Source: CAZXDL01 sp964639505 (lineage in GTDB: Bacteria; Patescibacteriota; Saccharimonadia; Saccharimonadales; UBA4665). Taken from it: a DNA stretch of 20,356 bases. Numbering within the stretch: the first letter of the stretch is position 1; every line of letters starts with the position of its first letter. The DNA lies in assembly GCA_964639505.1 (NCBI GenBank), contig CAZXDL010000012.1, positions 1-20,356 on the forward strand, given 5' to 3'. The position numbers and the translations under genes were made by a program. Below, piece after piece: positions 7,118 through 14,345 of this stretch. The notes beneath the pieces were generated by a model. That model was given only the letters and a program-made list of their open reading frames with translations, was not told the DNA's origin and did no database searches.

Positions 7118-8068
7118 ATGGGAAAACCACAAATTATTGTTTCGGGTTCGATCGCAATTGACAGAATCATGACCTTTAAGGGTCATTATCGAGATCTGAT
7201 TGAACCAGCTAAACTTCACGTTCTATCAGTTAGCGTACTGGTTGAGTCTGCTGAAACCGCACAGGGCGGCATTGGCGCCAACATTTCGCACAACCTTGCT
7301 GGACTGGGTGAAAAACCGGTATTACTTGGCTCAGTCGGCGAAGACGCACGAGAATATGTAAATGATCTCGAATCTAGGGGGATTGATACTTCATCTGTTC
7401 ATTTCAGTAAGCTAGGCACCGCGTCATTCAATGTATTAAACGATGCCGAGGGTAATCAGGTTGGTGGATTTTACCCCGGCGCGATGTCGGACGCCGATTC
7501 GCTAACTTTTAAACCGTGGGCCGGACAAGACGCCCTGTTTTGGGTTGCGGCCCATGATCCGATTGCTATGCGACGCCAGACGGATGAGTGTGCTGCTGGC
7601 AAACTACGTCTAGGCTATGACCCTGGCCAGCAAGTTAGTAATGTTTCAGGTGATGACTTAAAGGCTGGCATCGAGGCCGCCGAGATTTTGATGATTAATG
7701 AATATGAGCTTGAGGTCGTGCTATCCAAGACCGGTCTTACAGTCGAAGAATTGCGAGCCAAAGTACCAATTTTCATTACGACCAAGGGCGAAAAAGGTTC
7801 GGAAATCGCCGGCACAAAAGTCGACACGCCGCTTCAGATAGCGAGCGTAGCCCCCTCCAGCCTAGTCGATCCAGGTGGCGCCGGCGATGCCTATAGAGGT
7901 GGCTTTTTGTATGGATATTTGCGACAATGGGATTTAACCAAATGTGGACAATTGGGCGCTGTATTGGCGTCTCTTGTAATTGAACAAATGGGACCCCAGA
8001 TCAAAATATCACCTGTCGCGATCGCTGAAAGATATAAGTCAAAATTTAATGAGGAGATAACACTTTAA
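7118..8068 (+). CDS. PfkB-family sugar/nucleoside kinase, probable adenosine kinase
   Basis: 316 residues, a typical PfkB/ribokinase length. Visible landmarks are G-S-I-A-I-D-R near the N-terminus, the substrate motif G-G-I-G-A-N-I with N-L-A-x-L-G, N-E-Y-E-L-E, T-T-K-G-E-K-G before the nucleotide site, and the catalytic signature D-P-G-G-A-G-D-A-Y (251-259) with Asp257 as catalytic base. The family transfers ATP phosphate to a hydroxyl group of a sugar or nucleoside. The DPGGAGD form, and a one-base overlap (TAATG) with ahcY, favour adenosine as substrate: removal of adenosine as AMP pulls S-adenosylhomocysteine hydrolysis forward. Ribokinase or another nucleoside kinase remains possible. 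Confidence 0.85.
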   Translation: MGKPQIIVSGSIAIDRIMTFKGHYRDLIEPAKLHVLSVSVLVESAETAQGGIGANISHNLAGLGEKPVLLGSVGEDAREYVNDLESRGIDTSSVHFSKLGTASFNVLNDAEGNQVGGFYPGAMSDADSLTFKPWAGQDALFWVAAHDPIAMRRQTDECAAGKLRLGYDPGQQVSNVSGDDLKAGIEAAEILMINEYELEVVLSKTGLTVEELRAKVPIFITTKGEKGSEIAGTKVDTPLQIASVAPSSLVDPGGAGDAYRGGFLYGYLRQWDLTKCGQLGAVLASLVIEQMGPQIKISPVAIAERYKSKFNEEITL

Positions 8069-9363
8069 TGGCCGAAACAGATTATAAAGTCAAAGATGTC
8101 AAACTAGCTGACTGGGGTCGCACCGAAATTACTTTAGCTGAGGCTGAAATGCCTGGTTTAATGGCACTACGTAAAGAGTACGGCACAACAAAACCTTTAA
8201 AAGGTGCTCGAATTTCCGGCTCAATCCATATGACAATTCAAACTGCGGTATTAGTTGAGACGCTGCAAGAGCTTGGGGCTGAAGTCCGTTGGTCATCATG
8301 CAATATATTCTCTACGCAAGATCACGCTGCAGCAGCTATAGCAGTTGCTGGTACACCTGTTTTTGCTTGGAAGGGCGAAACTGAGGATGAATATTGGTGG
8401 TGCGTTGAGCAGACCTTGAAATTCCCAGACGGCAAAGGCCCAAACATGCTGCTAGATGACGGCGGGGATCTAACCGCTCTGGTTCACGATAAACACGCCG
8501 ATTTAATCCCCGAGATTAAAGGTGTGACCGAGGAAACCACAACTGGCGTTAAACAACTCGAAAAGTTCTTTAAAGATGGCAGCTTGAAACTACCTTCGAT
8601 CAACATCAACGACAGCGTTACCAAGTCCAAGTTCGACAACCTCTATGGTTGCCGCGAATCTCTGATGGACGGTATCAAGCGCGCCACCGACATTATGATC
8701 GCAGGCAAAGTCGCCGTTGTAGCCGGTTACGGTGATGTCGGCAAAGGCAGCGCTCAATCGCTCAAGAATTTTGGCGCCCGTGTGCTGATTACGGAAATTG
8801 ACCCTATCTGTGCCCTACAAGCCCAGATGGAAGGTTACGAAGTCGTTACTATGGAAGAAGCCGTTAAAGAAGCTGACATCTTTGTCACCGCGACGGGCTG
8901 TAAAGACATCATTACCGCCAAGCACGTCGAAGGAATGAAAGACACCGCAATTGTCTGCAACATTGGCCACTTCGACCACGAAATCCAGATTAAAGAAATC
9001 AATGAACTCCCTGGCATCAAAAAAGAAACCATCAAGCCTTTGGTTGACCTCTACACCCTAAAAGACGGCAAACGCGTCATTGTTCTATCTGAGGGTCGCC
9101 TCGTCAATCTAGGCAACGCCACGGGTCACCCCTCTTTTGTAATGTCGTGCTCATTCTCAAACCAAGTCCTCGGCCAAATCGAGCTTTACACCAAAAAGTA
9201 CGAAATTGGAGTCCACCGCCTGCCAAAAGAACTCGACGAAAAAGTCGCCGCAATTCATGTCGAAGCACTTGGCGGACAGGTCACAAAGCTGACCGAAGAC
9301 CAAGCAGAGTATCTTGGGCTGTCAGTTAACGGGCCGCTTAAAGGCGATCTTTACCGCTACTAG
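8068..9363 (+). CDS. ahcY: Adenosylhomocysteinase (S-adenosyl-L-homocysteine hydrolase)
   Basis: 431 residues, close to the human enzyme and without the roughly 40-residue insertion of many bacterial forms. It hydrolyses S-adenosylhomocysteine, the by-product of SAM-dependent methylation, to adenosine and homocysteine using bound NAD+. Landmarks: S-G-S-I-H-M-T-I-Q-T, W-S-S-C-N-I-F-S-T-Q-D-H-A-A-A near residue 80, L-L-D-D-G-G-D-L, E-E-T-T-T-G-V, N-D-S-V-T-K-S-K-F-D-N with the catalytic Lys/Asp, and the NAD-binding G-Y-G-D-V-G-K-G near residue 220. The C-terminus ends K-G-D-L-Y-R-Y, near the usual D-H-Y-R-Y end. Translation is coupled to the kinase: GAGGAG lies about 12 bases upstream inside that gene and the start shares the A of the kinase stop. 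Its 3' end overlaps the opposing riboflavin kinase gene by 26 bases. Confidence 0.97.
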   Translation: MAETDYKVKDVKLADWGRTEITLAEAEMPGLMALRKEYGTTKPLKGARISGSIHMTIQTAVLVETLQELGAEVRWSSCNIFSTQDHAAAAIAVAGTPVFAWKGETEDEYWWCVEQTLKFPDGKGPNMLLDDGGDLTALVHDKHADLIPEIKGVTEETTTGVKQLEKFFKDGSLKLPSININDSVTKSKFDNLYGCRESLMDGIKRATDIMIAGKVAVVAGYGDVGKGSAQSLKNFGARVLITEIDPICALQAQMEGYEVVTMEEAVKEADIFVTATGCKDIITAKHVEGMKDTAIVCNIGHFDHEIQIKEINELPGIKKETIKPLVDLYTLKDGKRVIVLSEGRLVNLGNATGHPSFVMSCSFSNQVLGQIELYTKKYEIGVHRLPKELDEKVAAIHVEALGGQVTKLTEDQAEYLGLSVNGPLKGDLYRY

Positions 9364-9727
9364 CAAACCATTCGCGCGCTACGGCGTCATCTTCAGCCAT
9401 AACATTCTTGAGAATTTCAACATCTTTAAATGTTTTGTTAGGTCGATGATAGTGTTTTAGTGTCAGCGTTAGAAGCTCCCCATAATAATCATGATCTGGA
9501 ATATCTAAAAGATGGGCCTCAACTCTGCGCTCCGTATCACCGACGGTTGTTGGAGTGCCAACAAAAATCACAGCTGGATGATTCGTGTAATCATCTAAGT
9601 CTGCGAATCCAAAATATACACCGTCGTCTAATTTCGTATCTGAGTTAATATTTGCGGTCGGGTAACCAAACTTACGACCGTTTCCACTAAAGGCAGTAAC
9701 CACGCCTTCTAACTTTGCTGGCTTCAT
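9338..9727 (-). CDS. Stand-alone riboflavin kinase
   Basis: 129 residues, corresponding only to the riboflavin kinase domain; the FAD-synthetase domain that precedes it in bifunctional RibF is missing. It phosphorylates riboflavin to FMN. Visible features: G-x-V-x-x-x-x-G-N-G-R near the start, F-G-Y-P-T-A-N-I (20-27) holding the Thr/Asn that bind ATP-Mg, G-V-Y (36-38), V-G-T-P-T, then R-x-V-E-A-H-L-L-D with Glu70 at the catalytic position, and Y-Y-G-E-L-L. The gene has a TATAAT hexamer six bases before ATG and no Shine-Dalgarno. It faces ahcY (26-base overlap at the 3' ends) and is divergent from the ExoD-family gene. FAD for the flavocytochrome would need an adenylyltransferase encoded elsewhere. 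Confidence 0.9.
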   Translation of the reverse strand: MKPAKLEGVVTAFSGNGRKFGYPTANINSDTKLDDGVYFGFADLDDYTNHPAVIFVGTPTTVGDTERRVEAHLLDIPDHDYYGELLTLTLKHYHRPNKTFKDVEILKNVMAEDDAVAREWFASSGKDRL

Positions 9728-9733
9728 GGCTTC

Positions 9734-9739
9734 ATTATA
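9734..9739 (-). promoter_or_regulatory. Consensus -10 of the riboflavin kinase gene, leaderless start
   Basis: A perfect TATAAT on the minus strand ends six bases before the ATG at 9727. There is no room for a Shine-Dalgarno leader. It lies in a 34-bp divergent spacer that also holds the -10 of the ExoD-family gene. Confidence 0.5.
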
Positions 9740-9749
9740 CGTAATGGCC

Positions 9750-9755
9750 TATAGT
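9750..9755 (+). promoter_or_regulatory. Putative -10 of the ExoD-family gene, leaderless start
   Basis: TATAGT ends six bases before the ATG at 9762. This placement favours the start at 9762 over the in-frame ATG at 9726, which would overlap the riboflavin kinase start and put the -10 inside the coding region. Confidence 0.42.
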
Positions 9756-9761
9756 AGGACT

Positions 9762-10376
9762 ATGCCAAAACAGTTTTCCGATCAGGAGGCTTTCAGTAAA
9801 AGTCTTAATCACTGGCTAAAAACTAGCAAGGACAAGACTCTCAGGGGCTTGATTGAAGTTACAGCCGAAAAATCTTTCGCTATAATTTTTTTGATTATGA
9901 TGGCCTTGCCGGCTCTGCCTATACCTACCGGCGGCGTCACACATGTTACTGAACTAATAACTGTTCTTGGCTCGATCCAGCTTATTTTTGGACGCCGGAC
10001 TATCTGGCTGCCCGATCGGTGGCTTAAAGTCGACGTTGGCAAATTTATGACCGGTAAAGCAGTGACGAAATTTATCGGGGTTATTGAATGGTTTGAGCGT
10101 AAATCGCGCCGACGCTGGAGTGCTTTTCTTGTGCAAAGGCCGGTTGTGTCTTTTAGCGGCCTGAGTATTACATGTTTTACGATTGCCGCTTTTGTAGCTG
10201 TACCGTTTTCGGGCCTCGATACATTGCCGGCGCTAGGAGTAGTTGTGATGTCGCTTGGCATAATTTTAGAAGATACATATCTGTGGCTAGCCGGAATAGT
10301 AATTGGTTCGGTCGGAATAGGCATTGAAATTGCGGCCGGCACCGCTTTATACAGCGGAATCACTCACCTTTTTTAG
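9762..10376 (+). CDS. ExoD-family membrane protein
   Basis: 204 residues from the chosen start (an in-frame ATG at 9726 would add 12). It matches the ExoD family: a hydrophobic segment ending A-L-P-A-L-P-I-P-T-G-G, then G-S-I-Q-L-I-F-G-R-R-x-x-W-L-P-D-R-W-L, a basic W-F-E-R-K-S-R-R-R segment, and two or three C-terminal hydrophobic segments with A-V-P-F-S-G-L-D-T-L-P-A and S-L-G-I-I-L-E-D. ExoD was named for exopolysaccharide and alkaline-sensitivity phenotypes in rhizobia; its biochemical role is unknown, and that phenotype should not be assumed here. It is a single-gene unit between divergent ribF-like and convergent GNAT genes, overlapping the latter by four bases. Confidence 0.85.
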   Translation: MPKQFSDQEAFSKSLNHWLKTSKDKTLRGLIEVTAEKSFAIIFLIMMALPALPIPTGGVTHVTELITVLGSIQLIFGRRTIWLPDRWLKVDVGKFMTGKAVTKFIGVIEWFERKSRRRWSAFLVQRPVVSFSGLSITCFTIAAFVAVPFSGLDTLPALGVVVMSLGIILEDTYLWLAGIVIGSVGIGIEIAAGTALYSGITHLF

Positions 10377-11005
10377 ACCTGAGGCAATAATTCGTTAGAC
10401 AACGTCATATATAACCGCGTATCTTCAACGCGAGTACCATCACCACTTAAACGCATGGCCTTTTCTTGATCGACATCCTCGAAGCCGATTTTGTGATAGA
10501 CATGCACGGCACCGCCATTCGACTGCCAGGTTTCAAGCCAAATATTGGTCGCACCGTAAACAGCTGCGGCTCCAAAAATAATTATGCGTGCGAATGGTGT
10601 TGCCAGGCCTTGACCCTGACCGGCTTCGCCGATTCTAATAGCAAATGTTGTTTCTCCACCAGGCGCATGGGGATTGGAATCTGCACCAACCCAGCCATAT
10701 CCAACTAAGACTAAACTACTATCGTCTCCACGTTTCAGCAGTAAAAATGTTCCTCTTTTTTTTGTTAGCCATTTCGCGGTAGCTTTACGATTAGCAAATC
10801 GTTTGCTAGAATCATTCGGACAAAACTCCTTAATCGCCGGTTCAAGTGCCAACTTTGCGATATCATCGGCGAATTCTTCAGTCAGGCCGTAGTGGACTTC
10901 GTAACCCTGAGCTTTGAGTTTTTGAGCATCTTCAATCGCAACTTCGCCTAGCTTTTCGGCGGGTACAATCGTGGTTTTAGCGTCAAAAGTTGTCGGGAAA
11001 TTCAT
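10373..11005 (-). CDS. GNAT-family N-acetyltransferase
   Basis: 210 residues. The C-terminal half has a GNAT fold: T-T-F-A-I-R-I strand, acetyl-CoA pyrophosphate loop A-G-Q-G-Q-G-L-A (128-135), then I-W-L-E-T and the S-N-G-G-A-V-H-V-Y-H-K-I-G-F-E signature of motif B. It transfers an acyl group from acyl-CoA to an amine; the substrate cannot be read from sequence. The N-terminal 100 residues are less typical and probably contribute to substrate choice. It follows glmM after two bases with GGAG overlapping the glmM end, so the two are co-translated. GlmM makes glucosamine-1-phosphate, whose next step is an acetylation by GlmU, but this protein lacks the GlmU left-handed beta-helix hexapeptides, so a link with that step is only a thought. 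Confidence 0.8.
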   Translation of the reverse strand: MNFPTTFDAKTTIVPAEKLGEVAIEDAQKLKAQGYEVHYGLTEEFADDIAKLALEPAIKEFCPNDSSKRFANRKATAKWLTKKRGTFLLLKRGDDSSLVLVGYGWVGADSNPHAPGGETTFAIRIGEAGQGQGLATPFARIIIFGAAAVYGATNIWLETWQSNGGAVHVYHKIGFEDVDQEKAMRLSGDGTRVEDTRLYMTLSNELLPQV

Positions 11006-11007
11006 GC

Positions 11008-12315
11008 TTACTCCATTTCTTTAATAAGTTTTTCCAGACTGTGTGCAATTGATTCCGCAAGGCTTTGCGCATCGTTAGCTTCTACCATAACTCGTGCCAG
11101 CGGTTCTGTACCTGACGGCCGTATCAAAATACGTCCGTTGCCATCGAGGCTGTCTGTCTGTTGATCAATAAAGCTCTGAATTTTATCATCTTCTAAAACT
11201 TTTTTATCCGGTAAAGGTATGTTTACGATTGCTTGAGGCAACGCCACCACTTCATCTCTCCACTGATCTAATGATTTTGATGAGCTTTGCACAGCCTTAA
11301 CAACCTGTACGGCAGCCAGTAGCGCATCACCGGTTTTTAGAAGTTCCGGCAAAATAATATGCCCGGACTGTTCCCCGCCTAGTTTATAGCCAGTTTTTTG
11401 GAGTCCTTCCAAAACATAACGATCGCCGACTTGCATTCGCTCAAGTTTAATTGACTTATTATTGAGAGCTTTTTCAAATCCTAAATTGGACATTACAGTG
11501 GCAACTACGCCGCTATAGTTGCCGCCAACTGCTAGTATATACATTATATTGTCTCCATTGACTTGGCGACCTTGGCTGTCAACTAAAAACAACCTATCGG
11601 CATCGCCGTCTACCGCTATGCCGAGCGACAGATGCTGTTCAGATACTAGCTGAGCCAGCTTGGCAGTATTGGTTGCTCCGCATGCTTCATTGATGTTTCG
11701 TCCGTCAGGTTTATCAAAAATAGGCGTCACTATAGCGCCCAGCCTCTCAAATACTCTTTGAGCGATACCGCTGGCAGCACCATTAGCTGTGTCTATCGCA
11801 ATACTTAACGTGTCAAGCTTGAGGCCACCTGCACTGTTTACCAGGAAGTCCTCGTATTGTCTGATCAAATTTGCGTCCGTTTTTGTCGAGCCTGACCCCC
11901 TGTCTGCCACGCCGTTATCGATCATTTCGTTAAGAGCTGCTTCAGTTGAATCGGGAAGTTTATCACCCCTATTATCAAACACTTTTATACCATTATAATT
12001 ATACGGATTATGGCTTGCTGTAATCATAATGCCAGCCACGAAATCATCATGTTGACGTGTTAAGTATGAAATACCGGGTGTAGGCAAAACCCCGGCGTTT
12101 ACAACATTTACCCCGACTTGATTTAAACCTTTTGTAAGATTAGCTGCGATCGCTTCAGATGATTCACGGGGGTCAAAGCCTAATACAACTGACTCGCCTT
12201 GCCTTGCAAAATGCATACCAACGGCTCGGCCAATTTTAACCGATCCATCTTCATCTAGAGGGTACTGGCCGGCAATTCCCCTGACTCCGTCAGTACCAAA
12301 TAGAGCTCTACTCAT
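11008..12315 (-). CDS. glmM: Phosphoglucosamine mutase
   Basis: 435 residues, the usual length. It interconverts glucosamine-6-phosphate and glucosamine-1-phosphate on the way to UDP-GlcNAc for peptidoglycan. Landmarks in order: F-G-T-D-G-V-R-G (6-13), phosphoserine loop T-A-S-H-N-P (99-104) with Ser101, metal loop D-G-D-A-D-R (236-241), sugar-binding G-E-Q-S-G-H (314-319), which separates GlmM from phosphomannomutases (GEMSGH), and phosphate-binding R-P-S-G-T-E-P (399-405). A possible -10 lies 8 bases before ATG, and a better TATAAT 19 bases before. It is first in a two-gene unit with the GNAT gene. Its presence indicates that the cell builds its own wall precursor. Confidence 0.96.
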   Translation of the reverse strand: MSRALFGTDGVRGIAGQYPLDEDGSVKIGRAVGMHFARQGESVVLGFDPRESSEAIAANLTKGLNQVGVNVVNAGVLPTPGISYLTRQHDDFVAGIMITASHNPYNYNGIKVFDNRGDKLPDSTEAALNEMIDNGVADRGSGSTKTDANLIRQYEDFLVNSAGGLKLDTLSIAIDTANGAASGIAQRVFERLGAIVTPIFDKPDGRNINEACGATNTAKLAQLVSEQHLSLGIAVDGDADRLFLVDSQGRQVNGDNIMYILAVGGNYSGVVATVMSNLGFEKALNNKSIKLERMQVGDRYVLEGLQKTGYKLGGEQSGHIILPELLKTGDALLAAVQVVKAVQSSSKSLDQWRDEVVALPQAIVNIPLPDKKVLEDDKIQSFIDQQTDSLDGNGRILIRPSGTEPLARVMVEANDAQSLAESIAHSLEKLIKEME

Positions 12316-12323
12316 ATATTTTT

Positions 12324-12340
12324 ACCATATAAGCATTATA
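12324..12340 (-). promoter_or_regulatory. Candidate -10 elements of glmM
   Basis: On the minus strand, TATAAT (12335-12340) ends 19 bases before the ATG and TATGGT (12324-12329) ends 8 bases before it. Neither has a clear -35. No Shine-Dalgarno precedes the ATG. Confidence 0.3.
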
Positions 12341-12382
12341 GTATAAAAACCGTTCTTTCCCCCTTAGAGATTACTTATAAAC

Positions 12383-12411
12383 TTGCGTATTATTTAATTT
12401 AGTGTTAGAAT
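12383..12411 (+). promoter_or_regulatory. Promoter of the first phosphotransacetylase-like gene, leaderless start
   Basis: TTGCGT (12383-12388) and TAGAAT (12406-12411) are 17 bases apart, and the -10 ends six bases before the ATG at 12418. Transcription would begin at or beside the start codon. This is the best complete promoter of the leaderless type in the window. Confidence 0.5.
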
Positions 12412-12417
12412 AATGTT

Positions 12418-13320
12418 ATGGAAGTCCCTTTTGAAGCTTCGGCTCCAGAAAGAGAAAAATCTATTCTTCTGCCCGAATTAGGCAGCCATGCGGTTCAAGC
12501 GTTTCAAATTATGAATCAAGACCTGGGCTTACCAGTAATCTTTGAGGAGATGCCCCTCACTAAAGCAATCAATCAGCTTGCTCAAGGTGAAGTCGGTGCC
12601 ATATTGGCCGGTGCGTCACACACTACTGGAGAGGTTATTTACGAGGGCATTAAAAGACTTAACCCGCGGCGTAATGAAGCTGGCGAAGAAGACGCCAAAG
12701 GCGTTCGTCAACGCGTTTCATCCTTCTTTGTATTCGAACGTCCTGGCGATGAACCATTCGTTGTAGCCGACTGTGCAGTCAATGAATCTCCACAACAACT
12801 CGAGTTATTGCAGATCGCAGAGCAAACAATAGTCAACGCCGCGAAATTGGGCATTAAACCACATGTGGCGTTTCTGTCTTATTCGACTACAGGTAGCGGT
12901 CACGGCGATTCATCTGCCAAAGTTCGCGCTGTAGCTCAGCTTTTTAAAGACAGGAGTCCTGAAGTGCCAACAATTGGTGAAGTGCAGTTTGATGCCGCCA
13001 CCGATAGCAGCATTTACGAACTTAAAACTGGCGAAAAATGGCCCGGCGACCAGCCCCCAAACATATTTATCGCACCAAATCTCGATACTGGAAATACTTT
13101 ATATAAGGCTTTACAGTCGCGACGATTCGGCGGTGGTTGGACAGCGATTGGCCCACTGCTACAAGGCTTTGAAAACGATCGCCAGCTTCACGATTTATCT
13201 CGAGGTGTAACACCTGAGGCTCTTGCAGTTATTTGTAAGTATGTCGCTCGACTGAGTGGTCTGGTGGTGCCAGATGACGAAGACGTTAAAAAATACGGTC
13301 AAGGTCAAACTGAGCAGTAA
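12418..13320 (+). CDS. Phosphate acetyl/butyryltransferase-family protein (paralogue 1)
   Basis: 300 residues, slightly short for the 320-340 residue Pta catalytic domain. The family moves an acyl group between CoA and phosphate. Typical Pta landmarks are kept: G-A-I-L-A-G-A-S-H-T, S-S-F-F-V-F-E-R, V-A-D-C-A-V-N, I-A-E-Q-T-I, V-A-F-L-S-Y-S-T-T-G-S, G-E-V-Q-F-D-A-A, N-I-F-I-A-P-N-L-D-T-G-N, A-I-G-P-L-L-Q-G and D-L-S-R-G. The Lys of the usual S-T-K-G-S loop is Thr here. No acetate kinase gene is next to it. It faces paralogue 2 with a four-base gap. The acyl substrate is undetermined; a non-catalytic or altered role cannot be excluded. Confidence 0.82.
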   Translation: MEVPFEASAPEREKSILLPELGSHAVQAFQIMNQDLGLPVIFEEMPLTKAINQLAQGEVGAILAGASHTTGEVIYEGIKRLNPRRNEAGEEDAKGVRQRVSSFFVFERPGDEPFVVADCAVNESPQQLELLQIAEQTIVNAAKLGIKPHVAFLSYSTTGSGHGDSSAKVRAVAQLFKDRSPEVPTIGEVQFDAATDSSIYELKTGEKWPGDQPPNIFIAPNLDTGNTLYKALQSRRFGGGWTAIGPLLQGFENDRQLHDLSRGVTPEALAVICKYVARLSGLVVPDDEDVKKYGQGQTEQ

Positions 13321-13322
13321 CA

Positions 13323-13344
13323 AGCTAGGCCGCTTGGGCTAGCT
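13323..13344. terminator. Hairpin at the tail-to-tail junction (candidate bidirectional terminator)
   Basis: AGCTAG (13323-13328) pairs with CTAGCT (13339-13344), with an inner CC/GG pair after a G-G mismatch and a GCTT loop. It covers the stop codon of the minus-strand gene. No U-run follows on either side, so termination strength is doubtful. Confidence 0.25.
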
Positions 13345-14251
13345 CGTCTTGCTGACCGGCTTGTTCGGCCTGGCGTCGAGCTCTAAACAATTGTCCGGCA
13401 TAGAAAGCTTCTCGAGCCAGCTCCTCAGGGCTGGCGCCTCGTGATGAGTCGTGAATATCTTTATACGTTCCGTCCAATAGTGGGCCAATCGCGGTAAATC
13501 CACCCAAGCTTTGAACCATCTTATAGTTTATATTGCCACTGTTTCCGTCTGGGAATATAAACACATTTGGCATCTTGCCATCGACAATTTCAACGCCAGC
13601 CTTAGCAGCCTTTTTGGCAAAAATTTCTGGGTTTAGAGCCGCGTCAGCCTGAATTTCACCATAGGAGACAATGTCAGGATGCTTAGCTTTAAACATATCA
13701 GCAGCTTGCTGGGTTTCTTGCACACCTTCTAGGTGACCGGCGCTTCCAAATGTTGATAGTGAGAGGAATGCCAGGACCGGCTCATAACCAAGCTGTCTAA
13801 CGCTTTCGGAAGTCTGCTCGGCAATAGTGACCAAAGTTTCAGGATCGGGCTTCAAATGTACAGCGCAGTCCGCAAAGAAGATTGGGTCTTGGCCTTCCCT
13901 TTCCATAACAAAAAAGGATGTAATCGTCTTGCGCTTTTCTCTGTCTGGTTCAATTTCCTTGCTAACATTATGTATGACGGTTTTTAGAACAGTTGGCGTG
14001 TCGTGCGCTACGCCGGCAATTACAATGTCAACTTCACCGGCTTTGAGCATTTCTGTGGCCTCCTCCAGAGACTTGTCGGCAAACATCAGATCAACACCCA
14101 AATCGAGTTGAGGATCATGCTGAGGATCTTGGACGCCATATTTTTCCTGCATGGCGACAACAGAGGGATCAGCTACTTCGGGGAATAAAACCTTTGGTCT
14201 ATAGTCTGGCATATGTTCAGGATTACGTGGGTGTGCGTTTAAATGTTCCAC
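13325..14251 (-). CDS. Phosphate acetyl/butyryltransferase-family protein (paralogue 2)
   Basis: 308 residues from a GTG start; an in-frame ATG at codon 14 (14212) is the alternative. Pta-family landmarks: V-L-F-P-E-V-A-D, V-D-I-V-I-A-G-V-A-H-D-T, S-F-F-V-M-E-R, F-F-A-D-C-A-V, T-I-A-E-Q-T, L-A-F-L-S-L-S-T-F-G-S, Y-G-E-I-Q-A-D-A-A-L-N-P, N-V-F-I-F-P-D-G-N-S-G-N-I-N-Y-K, A-I-G-P-L-L-D-G and D-S-S-R-G. The central and C-terminal parts are nearer to classical Pta than those of paralogue 1, but the S-T-K-G-S Lys is Phe. The C-terminus is Ala/Gln-rich. It is divergent from the superoxide dismutase gene. The substrate is unknown. Confidence 0.82.
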   Translation of the reverse strand: MEHLNAHPRNPEHMPDYRPKVLFPEVADPSVVAMQEKYGVQDPQHDPQLDLGVDLMFADKSLEEATEMLKAGEVDIVIAGVAHDTPTVLKTVIHNVSKEIEPDREKRKTITSFFVMEREGQDPIFFADCAVHLKPDPETLVTIAEQTSESVRQLGYEPVLAFLSLSTFGSAGHLEGVQETQQAADMFKAKHPDIVSYGEIQADAALNPEIFAKKAAKAGVEIVDGKMPNVFIFPDGNSGNINYKMVQSLGGFTAIGPLLDGTYKDIHDSSRGASPEELAREAFYAGQLFRARRQAEQAGQQDELAQAA

Positions 14252-14257
14252 AGATAT

Positions 14258-14286
14258 ACGCTAGCATCAATCCGGCCTGTGAGCAA
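14258..14286 (-). promoter_or_regulatory. Candidate promoter of paralogue 2, leaderless GTG start
   Basis: On the minus strand, TTGCTC (14281-14286) and TAGCGT (14258-14263) are 17 bases apart and the -10 ends six bases before the GTG at 14251. The geometry equals that of paralogue 1, which supports the GTG start, although TAGCGT is a weak -10. Confidence 0.3.
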
Positions 14287-14345
14287 GCTGACTGGTTAGG
14301 TTATGCCACAAGGTTTACAATAGTAATATAAGAGTAGGGGTACAT

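Noticed and set aside
9726..9761. Upstream ATG at 9726 as the start of the ExoD-family gene
   Set aside because: It overlaps the start codon of the divergent riboflavin kinase gene and lies upstream of the likely -10; the 12 added residues are not conserved-looking.
9809..10363. 184-residue minus-strand open frame opposite the ExoD-family gene
   Set aside because: The plus strand matches a known membrane family with conserved motifs and has a promoter; the antisense product shows no fold or motif.
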